Assembly (NCBI RefSeq): GCF_000182925.2
Contig: NC_026501.1
Span: 1,860,001-1,924,000, forward strand
Reading direction: 5' to 3'
Length of the DNA: 64,000 bases
From: Neurospora crassa OR74A
Lineage: Eukaryota; Ascomycota; Sordariomycetes; Sordariales; Sordariaceae
The stretch's first letter is position 1; each line of letters begins with the position of its first letter. The notes under the pieces are model-generated. The model was not told the DNA's origin. It saw only the letters and a program-made list of their open reading frames with translations, and did not search any database. The translations under genes and the position numbers were made by a program. Positions 1 through 9,096 of this stretch are shown here, piece by piece.

Positions 1-15
1 ACTGACTGAAGGTAG

Positions 16-424
16 AATGGACATGTCCAGCCGCCAGCACCGACATCCATTCAGCAAGAAGTAAGTTCTCCTATCTCGATTTAATGTAGGTAATCATCAC
101 TGACATCACGGCAGGCTCTCCTCAGGAAGTTGGACTTTGCCATGACAACATCATTGCCTGGTTATGTTGTAGAAGGACAACCTGAGATTGTGTTTCATCA
201 TGAAGGCTTACGCCAGGTTCGTATGATCCTGCTTACTTTTCACGGATGATGATGTGCTAACAACCGATCAACAGATCCCCGTTGACTACAGTCAGGAGCG
301 CCCACTTAGCATTCTCTCCCATGTTTTCACTCGACCCGCACTTTGGGGAGAGGGTTTGGAGCTTGCTGATCACTTCGACCCGCGAGACGGTGTGCAGCAA
401 GAGGAGCACATCTATTACATTTGA
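16..424 (+). CDS. 3' end of a gene next to mat A-1, probably mat A-2 (MAT1-1-2), partial
   Basis: Three exons of a gene cut by the window edge: 16-60, 115-216 and 275-424 (stop TGA 422-424). The first 15 bases look like an intron end, with a CTGAC branch site and a TAG acceptor. Introns 61-114 (GTAAGT...CAG) and 217-274 (GTTCGT...CAG) are both phase 0. The 98 visible residues include the stretches KLDFAMTTSLPGYVVEGQPE and ERPLSILSHVFTRPALWGEG and end in HIYYI. I do not recognise the protein from sequence alone. In Sordariales mat A idiomorphs the gene upstream of mat A-1, on the same strand, is mat A-2, which acts in fertilisation and ascus development, so the identity rests on position. The coding phase and splice joins are well supported; the name is inferred. 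Confidence 0.6.
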
Positions 425-833
425 TGGATATGGTAGAATCCGTGGCTCGCACAAACAATGCTACTTTTAATTTAAGAAAAGTATTATTCGATCAGAGTGG
501 TTTCACTTTTTTCTTAGAAGTTCACAAAGCTGTTATGTGTTATGTAATCCAAGCCCTCGCTGAAAGTTGTGCCCCCAAGGCAGCAAGCCCCCCCCCCACC
601 CCCCTCCCTCCTCTCCCCCGCGGTCGTCAAGTGAAGGGAGAGAGAAGCCGCTCCACCCAAATTAACCAACCAACCCCATGTCTCCTATTTAAGAAAGCCC
701 AGTTCATCTTTTCCACCTTCACCCAAACTTCCCACCATCTTTCCCCGAACATCAACTTCGCAACCAAAATCTCGGCAGCACTACCTCACGTGTTCAGTGC
801 TCTCCAATCAATAATCCATCCACCAGAAACACG
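425..833 (+). promoter_or_regulatory. mat A-1 upstream region and 5' leader
   Basis: The 409 bp between the stop of the upstream gene and the mat A-1 ATG hold no convincing coding exon; the open frame at 421-903 is a shadow. A strong pyrimidine tract lies at about 585-620 (mostly C), and a CT-rich leader with CAACTTCGCAACCAAAATC-like composition runs up to the ATG, as is usual for fungal promoters and leaders. No binding site was assigned. Confidence 0.4.
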
Positions 834-1834
834 ATGTCGGGTGTCGATCAAATCGTCAAGACGTTCGCCGACCTCGCTGAGGACGACCGTGAAGCGGCAA
901 TGAGAGCTTTCTCAAGGATGATGCGTAGAGGTACCGAACCTGTTCGCCGAATCCCCGCGGCAAAGAAGAAGGTCAACGGCTTCATGGGTTTCAGATGTGA
1001 GTCAAATCTGAATCAACATTGTCGTTGATCCATGGCTGATTGCTCTTCATTTCAGCGTACTATTCCCCGCTCTTCTCTCAGCTCCCGCAAAAGGAGAGAT
1101 CGCCCTTCATGACTATTCTCTGGCAGCATGATCCCTTCCACAATGAGTGGGATTTCATGTGCTCGGTGTATTCGTCAATCCGGACCTACCTTGAGCAGGA
1201 GAAGGTTACTCTGCAACTCTGGATTCACTATGCTGTCGGCCATCTGGGAGTGATTATCCGCGACAACTACATGGCATCCTTTGGCTGGAACCTCGTCCGT
1301 TTTCCCAACGGCACTCACGACCTCGAGCGCACGGCTCTTCCTTTGGTTCAGCACAATCTCCAGCCCATGAACGGCTTATGCCTGCTCACCAAGTGCCTCG
1401 AGAGCGGATTGCCTCTTGCCAATCCTCACTCTGTCATCGCCAAGCTTTCAGATCCTAGCTACGACATGATCTGGTTCAACAAGCGTCCTCACCGTCAGCA
1501 GGGACACGCCGTTCAAACTGATGAATCTGAAGTTGGAGTTTCGGCGATGTTCCCTCGCAATCACACGGTCGCTGCAGAGGTAGATGGCATCATCAATCTT
1601 CCTCTCTCCCATTGGATTCAGCAGGGAGAATTCGGTACCGAGTCTGGATACTCAGCTCAGTTTGAGACCTTGTTGGATTCAATTCTCGAGAATGGACACG
1701 CCTCCAGCAATGACCCTTACAACATGGCTCTGGCTATCGATGTTCCCATGATGGGTTAGTGGAAGATGAGGTACCATCTTGCAAAACTTTACCCGTGTGC
1801 TAACCGATTAACAGGATTTAACGGAGGAGCATAG
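834..1834 (+). CDS. mat A-1: Mating-type protein MAT A-1 (MAT1-1-1, alpha-box transcription factor)
   Basis: Exons 834-996, 1056-1754 and 1815-1834 join to 293 residues (about 290 in N. crassa). It starts MSGVDQIVKTFADLAEDDRE and ends MMGFNGGA, which I recognise as Neurospora MAT A-1. The alpha-box DNA-binding domain starts near residue 45 (KKKVNGFMGFRSYYSPLFSQ) and contains WQHDPFHNEWDFMCSVYSSI. Intron 1 splits the serine codon after GFR, the conserved alpha-box intron position of MAT1-1-1 genes. Intron 2 (1755-1814) leaves a six-codon last exon. Both introns are GT-AG; intron 2 has a GCTAACC-type branch site. The protein is the master regulator of A mating identity: in the nucleus it controls pheromone and receptor genes, sets vegetative incompatibility with mat a, and is needed for fertilisation. 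No damage is seen, so the strain is mating type A. Confidence 0.96.
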
Positions 1835-3198
1835 AAGCACGGCGCAGTCACCGTTTTCTTTCCTTTGTCACATCTGGATTTCGTGTTACGGGCATACAAA
1901 GCGAGGGCGAAAAGGGTCTAGTTAGGTTTCTTTGTGCATACATTTGGGGCAAATCATGAGACTTCAGAATCGAACGGGGTGGAATGGGCAATTACACGGC
2001 AAGGAGACAGGTACCCGCCTAGAAGGCGAAAGAGTATCAAATAAAATCAAATCAGCGGCGTCCACCATCTGATCCGGGATGGCCTTCACTACTCGGGGGT
2101 TGCGGTTCGCTTTTGTATGGGGAGAGGGGGGAAAAAGTTTGGCCAGCCAAAAGCGACCCGAATGGAACCCTAGTCAATCAATACCTATGAACGCAAGCGT
2201 CTGCGGTGTCATTGCCGGATTTGACATGTCGTTGAGATAAAGAAACAGGCCCGCCGCTGACGGCAACGCTTATGCATGCAACCCCGCTGCGCTGAATGCT
2301 TCAGCCGCAAAACTGGGGCAATGCGGGAGCTGTGGCCCCCGTTCATGCTAGTGTACAGGGTTGCTCTGCTTCTAAGATCCTGATAAGGGTCCGCTGATGT
2401 TTGTACATACTACATATCAGTCCCTGTAAGTTTGCTAGTCTGGTTCCTGCCCCATATTTTCTTCCAAGGGGGTAATATGGGGGACTGTAAGGCGGGACTG
2501 GTCTATCTACGAGTCCGGGTCCCCGCAGGAACTGTACCCTTCAGTGGGTCCCGGTCACGTATCCTGCGACGTTCCGTCTCGGCCAGGAATGGCAGCTTTC
2601 CCCGTTGATTTTCGGTTTATCATCACATAAAGGTTTTGGTTGCTTGTCGACATGTGCGTTCGAGACATTAGGGCAGAGTCCCGATGCGTTATTGGTGGCA
2701 CCGCTTATGCATGGACCCTTAGTTTAACCTTCTGTTGGTTTGGCGTCCCGCACTAATAAGGCAACAACTGACTGCCAGTCCCTGATCCCCAACAAGGAAA
2801 CCCCAAAGCACGTTATTCTCCTAGCCGACGGAGGGCATTAAACTCGGTAACCGTAGCCTTGGACCTCCGAACCTACTTACCTATACTTGTAGAAGTGAAC
2901 TTTGCTCGTACAGGAAGGAAGGACGACGTGGTCTCAAGGATGAAAGCATACCTACAGGTACTTAAACCATCATATCGCTCCCTTCAATTCTTCTCCCATT
3001 CCAACCACATCTTTCTCAGTTTTCTCCCAATTAATCGGAAATCGAGTGCTCAAATCATTCCAATCGCATTAGTTTACCAAAAGTCAATTCAATCATTCTT
3101 GTTTAATCACTATTACCGTACACTCACTCCTACGCTACCCTCCCGTCGAAAAGACAATTGAGCACATTGGCAGACCAACCCTTTTTTCCGACCCGCAG
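1835..3198. other. mat-proximal flank without a recognised gene
   Basis: This stretch runs from the mat A-1 stop to the donor site of the next gene-like sequence. It must contain the mat A-1 3' end and probably the border between idiomorph and flank, which cannot be placed without a mat a sequence. Six-frame reading shows only short open frames, for example 2859-3161, which begins at TTG and has no recognisable domain. No tRNA or clear repeat was seen. Confidence 0.5.
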
Positions 3199-3679
3199 GT
3201 ATGTCTCTCGCTCACCATTCTACTCTCCGCTTTCTCGCCTCTCCAACTTCTTTCTAACATAATAGCAACAGTCTCGAAAAATCCATCTCGAACATTCCGG
3301 TACAATAGAGCAGCAAGCTCTTCCACCCCAAACCACGTCCAGCCCTTTCTCACAGCAATGGGTAACGATCATAAGTACCTATCTTCTGTTCGGACTCGGA
3401 CGCTACTGGTTCAGGGCAGAGCGCATCTGGAAGAACTGTTTCGGCGATATCAGACTTCTTTCTCAAGCGTCGTCGATCGAAATCCGAACTCGAATCATGA
3501 TTTCGGCTCTGATTGGACCGCTGTTCATATTACTATGGCCTGTCGACGTGACAGCGACCGTCATCTGGGGCTACCTCAGAGATGCGTTCCAAAGCTACTC
3601 AGATCGGGATACTGAAAGCAAGACTACTCCTGTTAGGAGCAGTACCCCGCCGCCAGCTTATACAACTGATGAGGAATGA
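3199..3679 (+). pseudogene. Two-helix membrane protein sequence, paralogue of the 6088 gene; no start codon found
   Basis: From 3266 one frame stays open to the stop at 3677-3679. It reads WVTIISTYLLFGLGRYWFRA, then a second hydrophobic stretch (SALIGPLFILLWPVDVTATV), then a Ser/Thr-rich tail with TPPPAYTTDEE. The reverse-strand gene at 6088-6591 has the same layout. Both share RTRI before helix 2, an IWP[VL]D motif inside it and a PPP[AP]Y motif in the tail. Before the frame lies a likely intron (GTATGT at 3199, acceptor near 3265 or 3271) whose 5' sequence matches the intron of the 6088 gene. No in-frame ATG occurs before the first helix, neither in this exon nor in the same frame upstream to the stop at 3070. 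The ATG at 3358 is out of frame and the ATG at 3497 would drop helix 1. It is either a decayed copy or has an upstream exon I could not find. Function unknown. Confidence 0.55.
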
Positions 3680-5502
3680 GCTCCATCGAAGAAATATCTG
3701 ACGGAGGACTACCCAGGAGTATGAAGCGAAGGTGTTGATGATCGGCAGTGATCTCATGATAGTTTTTTTCTTTATTTTTCAGCGAATACTTCCTTGCTGT
3801 TAGCGTTTGTGATTTGTTTTAAAGAGGAGGGAAAAGATAACAAGCTAAGAAACGCATGGCGGGGCTCCTCGGGTCTTGGAGGAGTGGAGATAACTTCCGC
3901 AATTAGGTGGCATCATTATATCATACAGAGAACCCTATCGCATTGCGATACTTGTCAGAGGCAGGGGTATAGCTGCTAATGCAATCACAAGCAACTTGGT
4001 CTGCTGCTTCAAAAATAAACACAGCAATGTTGTCTTCGCTCCAATTTTGCTGCTTCGTTTGACGTTCTGCCCATAAATGAATATGGGAATATAGTTCTGG
4101 TGGGGGTCAGCTTCCCGCACAGTCTAATTGGACAATCCTTGAATTTCGTTCACTAATCCCGGCTTGTCGAAATCCCTTGCGTCCCGCTCTCCAAGTGTAC
4201 AGGGATATACAGTGTATATAGACATCTTTGCGCGGTACTCTTGTACCGTAGCGACGAGAGTCTGGGACGGGATCGTGCTGATTCTGCCAGATACGCACAC
4301 AAAGAAACTTGACGCATTGGAGAGTACCAAGTAGGTACATTAAGTCTTGGGTTTATTTAGAAGATACCAGCGCAACATCCATTCTACCTGAAGCTGGCAG
4401 GTTGCTTATGTTCCCAAGTCCCAGATTTGAAGTTGTCACCGTACCCTGCGGAGTGCTGACAGACTGCCTGGTCGGCGGTGCCGACCTTCCATTCTCCATC
4501 AAGCCCACGGTAACATATAGCAAGCAATAAGACAACGCAAGATTCTGCAACATTCACTCTTCGCTTTGTCACAAGAAGGGGCCCGTTCATCATATAGGCA
4601 GTATTCCACCTTCGTGCCTCGCATACCGAATTCTTGTGTTGTGGCATGTATGGCCAAGGGTTTGCATATGCTAGGTGCGTGGCGCCGACTGGCGGAAGAG
4701 CTGGGGTCTCGACCATTCTTCCCACTTTGTCGGCGCCGTTCTTTCGGGCGTTCGGTTGATCGGATGTTTGTGCGGTTCCGTCACAGACTCCCGAAACCCT
4801 AGCTGCCCGCATTGCCGTTACTGTGTTACAAGAAAAAAAAGCGAAAGGAGGGTGCAAAGGTTTGTGCAATCAATGAGGGTTCTTGACAGCTCGTGCAGTA
4901 CAGTACCAATGTACCGCTTCTCGAATCTCCCTTCGGTACTACTCTCTTCAAATCTCACCGCGGCACTCTGCCCAGGCCTCGTCAAGTGGCTTGCTGTTTG
5001 AACATGTATTTGCAAAGCGAACCTGGCTTGTCATCTTTGAACATATAACTGGTGGCGGACCGGGGGATGAGCGGTTTGTGTTTCCGGGAATCCCATGTAA
5101 TTTCTGACAGCAGGTCTGACAGAACAAGTTCAATGTCATTTGAATCTGCATCTCACCCAGTATAAAGTTCACGAAGATAGCAATGGGTCAACAATTGGTT
5201 GCCACCAGTCAATCAAACCCATGACTCTCAGCTGACTGCAGGAAAGCTTTCGGTCACAATCGCTTCACAGCAAGCTTACAAATTTCGAAAAGTGATATCT
5301 CACAAAGTGATCCCTGGATCATTTATCGTGCCTTACAGATTCCCCCTTGATTCTCATTTCCCATTCTCCCTTGCGCTTTGATTGTCTGTTTGCTACTTAT
5401 CGCAAACGAACGCTGACGTTGAGCAGTCCAATTGATTACGAACTAGTTATCTAGCGGGAATTTGTCGTCTCGTATATCCTCTTTAGGTCTTGCTTGTTAC
5501 TG
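3680..5502. other. No gene recognised
   Basis: About 1.8 kb between the gene-like sequence ending at 3679 and the inverted repeat. Open frames on both strands are short, overlap each other and show no domain or splice pattern. I see no RNA gene or repeat here. Confidence 0.45.
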
Positions 5503-5814
5503 TTCCCACACTCAAACGCCTGTGCAGTCTTGGCGGACGTGTGCGTGTACACACACACACAACTTTTTGGTAAAATGGACTATTGAAACGAAAGACGAAG
5601 ATGAAGAAACTCAATTATCCTATGGAAAAAAAACTATTCTCTTAATAATCTTAAGTACGCTGACTCTGAATCTCAAGTCGGATTTCTTTTATCTCTTTGT
5701 TTGGTAGAGATATAAGCAAATGAAATCTCATCGATGGTCCGTTTTGCCAAAAAGTTGTGTGTGTGTGTACACGCACACGTCCGCCAAGACTGCACAGGCG
5801 TTTGAGTGTGGGAA
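5503..5814. repeat. Inverted repeat with 78-bp arms and a 156-bp spacer
   Basis: The left arm is 5503-5580 and the right arm 5737-5814. The right arm is the reverse complement of the left with only about two mismatches. Each arm includes a short (AC)n/(GT)n run and the sequence CAAACGCCTGTGCAGTCTTG or its complement. The spacer is AT-rich and has no convincing ORF. A TA lies just outside each arm (5498-5499 and 5817-5818), which would fit a Tc1/mariner-type miniature element, but this is weak evidence. The transcript could fold into a long hairpin. Confidence 0.7.
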
Positions 5815-6087
5815 TGTATAAAAACCTTCGGGTTCCTCCTCTTGTATAATTGAGTAAGGGCTACCGAAATAGGAACGGCGAGTCTGTGGGCTATTAGGCC
5901 AGGTTTGGTACCGCGAGTTTACCCTCATAGCCAGAAACGCGATAACTCTTCAGGGGAAAAAAGAGACAACAAGCACGCTTTAGCCTCAAAGAGCTATCAT
6001 CTTCCGCTGTTATGTGCCACCCGTCACAAACATCACTACAACCTCCTCGCCAAACACCACGCTCAACGTCACGATCGGCAAAGTGAT

Positions 6088-6591
6088 TCATGGACGAGCA
6101 CACTTCGCCCCAACGCCATTGTAAGGTGGGGGAGGGTCAGGGTGTTGTACATTTGGGTTCGTCGGAGTTGTGTTTAGGGTTTCCGCAATTGGTAAGGTCC
6201 TCGGAAGTCCTTGTTCGTTATTGATCGCTTTCGATACGTAGCAAATGATACAGCCAAACAAATCGAGAGGCCATATTCCAACAAACATCAGAGGTATCAG
6301 GCAATATGCTGCGATCCGGGTTCTTTGTTGGTTTTCTGTGTAGTGGGTAAACGTATCGATAGCTCCATTCCAATGAACCCAAATATTTATCGATCGATAC
6401 CAGAACCACATGTACCCAATGACAACCCATCCAATAATGGCTGGAATGACTGTCTGGGTTGGGAAGTTGTGGTTGTCAACCTCAAGGGCTACTGACTCGG
6501 TGATCTTCATCCTAGAATATTTATCAGTATATGAGAAAGGAATTAGAGTGACCGGAAAGTAGAGAGTTGAATAGTAAGCGAGAAACATACC
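6088..6591 (-). CDS. Small two-helix membrane protein, function unknown
   Basis: The exon 6088-6511 encodes 140 residues from the ATG at 6508-6510 ([16 protein letters not shown]) to the TGA at 6088. Two hydrophobic segments are visible: residues about 20-41 ([20 protein letters not shown]) and about 73-98 ([20 protein letters not shown]). A polar tail follows with a PDPPPPY motif. Directly upstream is an intron at 6512-6590 (GTATGT...CTGAT...CTAG) similar to the intron of the paralogue at 3199. Splicing it would join the exon in frame to codons inside the pma-1 fragment at 6591 and above, so the transcript may be a chimera or the ATG at 6510 may be the true start in exon 2. The protein has no family I can name. 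The tail resembles PPxY-type ligands of WW-domain proteins, which is only a suggestion. Confidence 0.6.
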   Translation of the reverse strand, partial: GMFLAYYSTLYFPVTLIPFSYTDKYSRMKITESVALEVDNHNFPTQTVIPAIIGWVVIGYMWFWYRSINIWVHWNGAIDTFTHYTENQQRTRIAAYCLIPLMFVGIWPLDLFGCIICYVSKAINNEQGLPRTLPIAETLNTTPTNPNVQHPDPPPPYNGVGAKCARP

Positions 6592-6614
6592 TGGAATACT
6601 TGATAGAAATTTTG

Positions 6615-7096
6615 CCACGCTTGCGGGCAACACCAAGAGAACGGAAACCACGGGTAGCGAACTCAGCAACCTTGTTCTTGTAGGCCTGGTCAACCTCCTC
6701 AGAGATGGGGTGGTCCTCCTCGACAGTCTTCAAAACGAGGGGCACCCTTGACGCAAGTGATGCGCTCACCCTGGGGAGACTCGACGACGGCGACGACCTT
6801 CTTGGAGACGGGGTCGAAGGGGTGGAACTGGAGAACCTTGTACTTGGAGAGAATGGACTTGGCGCGGGGGTAGTACTTGAGGGACTTGAGGAAAGCCTTG
6901 TGACGACGGCGACGACCTTCTTGGAGACGGGGTCGAAGGGGTGGAACTGGAGAACCTTGTACTTGGAGAGAACGGACTTGGCGCGGGGGTAGTACTTGAG
7001 GGACTTGAGGAAAGCCTTGTCGATGGTATCAATACCCTTCTTCTTGCGGGAAGCGGCTAAGCAGGCAGTAAGCATGAGATCCTCGGGGTCGACACT
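6615..7096 (-). pseudogene. Broken fragment of the plasma-membrane H+-ATPase gene (pma-1)
   Basis: The reverse strand encodes [20 protein letters not shown], then [48 protein letters not shown] and LGVARKRG. I recognise this as the nucleotide-binding domain of Neurospora PMA1, about residues 397-515 of 920, including the FITC-reactive VKGAP lysine region. The catalytic phosphorylation site and all membrane helices are missing. Homology stops abruptly at about 7096, where the pma-1 side looks like an intron acceptor (ATCATAG), and at about 6615, where GEGSWE of PMA1 is replaced. The frame is broken by a 119-bp tandem duplication (6783-7020) and by a short deletion between VKGAP and VLKTVEE. 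It cannot make a pump. The full gene should lie elsewhere in the genome. Confidence 0.85.
6783..7020. repeat. 119-bp tandem duplication inside the pma-1 fragment
   Basis: Copies 6783-6901 and 6902-7020 abut directly and differ at one base seen by eye (AATGG against AACGG in the GAGAGAAYGGACTTGG stretch). The flanks of the pair match a single-copy pma-1, so the duplication arose within the fragment. The unit length is not a multiple of three. Confidence 0.9.
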
Positions 7097-7228
7097 ATGA
7101 TATAATCATCAATGTTTGGTTATATGTTGGGAGAAGAATTTGAGAGGGGGGATACAGTAGTTTAAGTACCTGTTGGGAGGGCCCGGGTCGGGTTTCCTAT
7201 CTGATTGCATTCATCCTTTGTGACCAGT

Positions 7229-7650
7229 CATCCTTTCTGTACGAGTACCGGTAAAGCTCACTTCTGCAAGTACATAGGTAGGTTGGGAGGTCCGAGGGCA
7301 CACGGTTTCCAAGTTTAATGCCTACCGTTTACCAGGCGGGATGAATACTAAGGTTGTAATATCATCCTGCCTATACGAGCGAAGCTCACTTCTGCAGGTA
7401 CATAGGTAGGTTGGGAGGTCCGAGGTTACGGTTGCCAAGTTTGATGCCTACCGTTTACCAGGCGGGATGAATACTAAGGTTGTAATATCATCCTGCCTAC
7501 ACGAGCGAAGCTCACTTCTGCAGGTACATGGGTAGGTTGGGAGGTCCGAGGTTACAATTGCCAAGTTTAATGCCTACCGTTTACTAGGCGGGATAAATAA
7601 TAAGGTGGCAGTGTCGTCCTGCCTGCACGAGCGAAGCTCACTTCTGCAGT
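7229..7650. repeat. Minisatellite, unit about 126-128 bp, three full copies and a partial fourth
   Basis: The core AAGCTCACTTCTGCA recurs at about 7254, 7382, 7508 and 7634, giving spacings of 128, 126 and 126 bp. Each unit also holds GTAGGTTGGGAGGTCCGAGG, a TACCGTTTACYAGGCGGGAT stretch and TCCTGCCTRYACGAGCG. The first copy is the most diverged. The units are not open in a shared frame and look non-coding. Confidence 0.85.
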
Positions 7651-9096
7651 TGCGTAAAGGTAAGCAGGCGCTGGTGCTCGGCAACATCGGTACATACCTA
7701 GAGCGTAGAACAGCGCGACATACCAAATACAAACTATCTAAGCTGAGGCTTGATTCGCTTTCATTCGCATATTGACCAATGTAGGTATTGAAGTCTACGT
7801 AAGAATCCCAAACCCAAGGACGCTGTAGGCTATACTATATCTCGACCAAGACCCGTAAACGACCTGAAGAGGCTCCCCCCCCAAAAAGTATACCCTTGAA
7901 TATTTTGCTGCAGGTCCCAACCTATAAACGCCATGGAAGAATGCAATTGCTTGCCCAACGCAGCCCCACGCTGCCCTGCTCTCCCATACATCTCTTCTTA
8001 TTGTACAGCTCATGGACATCACAACCATCTGCCCGCAGCAAACACCAGCGGATCCAATACTTGGCACTGGTACATCCAATTACCCGTCATCCAAGCTATT
8101 GGTTGGTACGACAACGACGACTCCGCAGGAGCACTTTAATAGCATAACAACGTGAACGCCAACCGACCGGAGAGGGAAGCAGGAGAGTGTGATGGTTCGA
8201 CTTTAGCTTGGCCTGCCAGAATGGGAAGAACTAGGAAATGCAAGTCAAGAGGGAGACAGAGACCAGACTTTCAAGCTGACGTGGGGAACGAAAAGAAAAA
8301 GAGAAAACAGCATAATGGACCAGGCGATAGGAAGGAAACGGAACTTGAACTCCCTCCACCAGAGATTTTCTCGTTCTGAATCTTGCTGCACGAACGAAAG
8401 CAGCCACCGATGACGAGACAACGAACGGGCTGCGACAAAAAAGCGAAGAGAGGGAGTGAAATGGGCCGTATAAGCAGACGTAGGGAAATTGGACAGCCGA
8501 GGGCTGAAGGACTGACGTGACAGGGGAAGGGGAAGAGGAGGCGGAAAAGGGGTGATATTCAGCAGCACAAAGCACGAAATTTGGTCGCCTACTCACTCTT
8601 GACGTATCTGGTAAACTTTCTGGCAGACCGACCGATCGAGCGAGCAGCGAGCAGCGAACGCGAAAATCGAAACCACAAAAAAAGGATGTACATCGCCATA
8701 AAAGAAACACGACGGATGCCAGCAGTATGACAGCGGGAGTGGCGGTTTGCCTGTGTTACCAAACACCCGCGCGAAGAGCGAACGGAACATATCCGAGGCC
8801 GAAGTTACGACGGCCAATTGACGACTTCAGTGGATGAAAAAGAACAAGGTGGATGAAACTGAGTTTAACACTAACACCTGATGACTCCCAAAGGAATTCG
8901 AGCTAGGTACAGAGGGGGTAGTTGAAATATAAAACATCTGATGAAGATTTTGGAAGACGCTGCGGGACGAAAACAGAATGAGGGAGGGGATCTGGTCGGA
9001 TGCATGTGCCCACGCTGCGCATTGAAGCGTAAAGCCAGCGAGATGAATGAAGCCACCGAGTATACTACCTCAACAACCCCATGTGTTGCGGGACAA
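7651..9096. other. SLA2 downstream region, no gene recognised
   Basis: About 1.4 kb after the minisatellite up to the SLA2 stop; the right part probably includes the SLA2 3' UTR. The longest frame (8231-8710, -) is a pyrimidine-rich shadow without motif. Nothing else was recognised. Confidence 0.4.

Noticed and set aside
2859-3161. 100-codon open frame on the + strand
   Set aside because: It begins at TTG, has no motif, and its frame does not join the downstream membrane-protein exon.
8231-8710. 159-codon frame on the - strand downstream of SLA2
   Set aside because: Ser/Phe-rich reading of a purine-rich + strand, with no domain or splice partner.
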